Assembly (NCBI GenBank): GCA_947495975.1
Contig: CANMBE010000015.1
Coordinates: 1 to 59,857, forward strand
Direction of reading: 5' to 3'
Length of the DNA: 59,857 bases
Source of the DNA: Ignavibacteria bacterium
GTDB taxonomy: Bacteria; Bacteroidota; Ignavibacteria; Kapaibacteriales; Kapaibacteriaceae
The notes beneath the pieces were generated by a model. That model ran no database searches. It saw only the letters and a program-made list of their open reading frames with translations, and was not told the origin of the DNA. Position numbers and translations under genes: made by a program. Of the stretch, positions 59,705 through 59,857 are shown piece after piece (within the stretch, counting starts at the first letter, position 1; every line of letters starts with the position of its first letter).

Positions 59705-59857
59705 TGAACTGCCCCCGTTTGTTGGTCCACCTGTAATGTTAGTCATTAAGCAGCGAACCTAAAAATGGTTGGTTGAATTGATTCGGGTGCCGGAGGACGA
59801 TACCCGAGACTGCTGTGCGGACGTTTGGTGTTGTAGAAGCGTCTCCATTGTTCGATC
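59705..59857 (-). mobile_element. IS3-family insertion sequence, right end and part (continues beyond window)
   Basis: The element end starts with TGAACTGCCCCCGTTTG, a typical IS3-family terminal inverted repeat with terminal TG. The transposase C-terminus is read on the minus strand towards this end. A second copy of its last 67 bp lies at 47,419-47,485 in the same orientation. The other end and any target duplication lie outside the window. Confidence 0.8.
59746..59857 (-). CDS. IS3-family transposase, C-terminus (partial)
   Basis: The last 36 codons are visible: IEQWRRFYNTKRPHSSLGYR, then PPAPESIQP and a short tail ending at TAA (59,746-59,748). RPHSSLGYRPP is the hallmark that follows the catalytic Glu in IS3-family DDE integrase domains. 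The N-terminal part (OrfA and DDE core) is outside the window. Confidence 0.88.
   Translation of the reverse strand, partial: IEQWRRFYNTKRPHSSLGYRPPAPESIQPTIFRFAA

Overview
The window looks like chromosome of a Gram-negative bacterium of the Bacteroidota/Chlorobiota (FCB) group. An Ignavibacteria/Kapabacteria-type organism is my best guess, but this is inference and no marker here fixes it. The evidence is several proteins ending in type IX secretion (T9SS) sorting domains, PorE-like and PorZ-like proteins, a type III glutamine synthetase, the ileS / DksA-like / lspA gene order, and Bacteroidota-type promoters (TTG or TTTG, 19-20 bases, TAnnTTTG) in front of a tRNA and two housekeeping genes.

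Layout of the core part (1-47,260). It opens with the end of a HEAT-repeat protein and rqcH. A minus-strand block follows with a large T9SS cargo protein, a PorE-like OmpA protein and speA. Next come fur and topA (plus), glnN with its Lrp-type regulator (minus), mtgA, and a minus-strand block of ileS, a histone-H1-like/DksA-like pair, lspA and an rluA-family gene, then a sensor histidine kinase. A tightly overlapping plus-strand operon runs murI, two dipeptide-type permeases, holA, an NTF2-like gene, a PHP phosphoesterase and ribH, followed by a PorZ-like gene and a PEGA lipoprotein. After tRNA-Leu, a minus-strand cluster encodes LysE, a tandem-OmpA protein, DUF1800, DUF1501 and a flavin oxidase. 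An APC permease, a small outer-membrane barrel, a second tandem-OmpA protein, dxs and tRNA-Lys complete the core.

Accessory part (47,261-59,857). Just past tRNA-Lys lies a 67-bp IS3-type end. The same end recurs in the same orientation at 59,705, where it carries the C-terminus of an IS3-family transposase that runs off the window. Between the two lies about 12.3 kb of clearly more GC-rich DNA. It holds halves of arsC and acr3 fused by deletion, a beta-helix T9SS protein, a third tandem-OmpA protein, a 1.6-kilo-residue IgGFc-binding/PKD T9SS protein, an SGNH hydrolase with a T9SS tail, a Cache-domain lipoprotein, and the stump of a T9SS gene cut by the IS. This looks like a transferred surface-protein island. 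Because the repeat lies exactly at the composition break, an assembly chimera must also be considered.

The most interesting signals are four. A run of ten A's separates a lysine-rich H1-like ORF from a DksA-like ORF in the -1 frame, suggesting one slippage-produced fusion protein. The octamer ARGGGGCT is strongly over-represented in the core (27 hand-found copies in 47 kb) and scarce in the island (2 copies). A Tat-exported DUF1501 protein also carries a T9SS tail and sits in an operon with DUF1800, a Tat lipoprotein oxidase and a tandem-OmpA protein. Several TAnnTTTG promoters lie 4-7 bases before a start codon and imply leaderless mRNAs. No CRISPR array, phage or biosynthetic cluster was seen.
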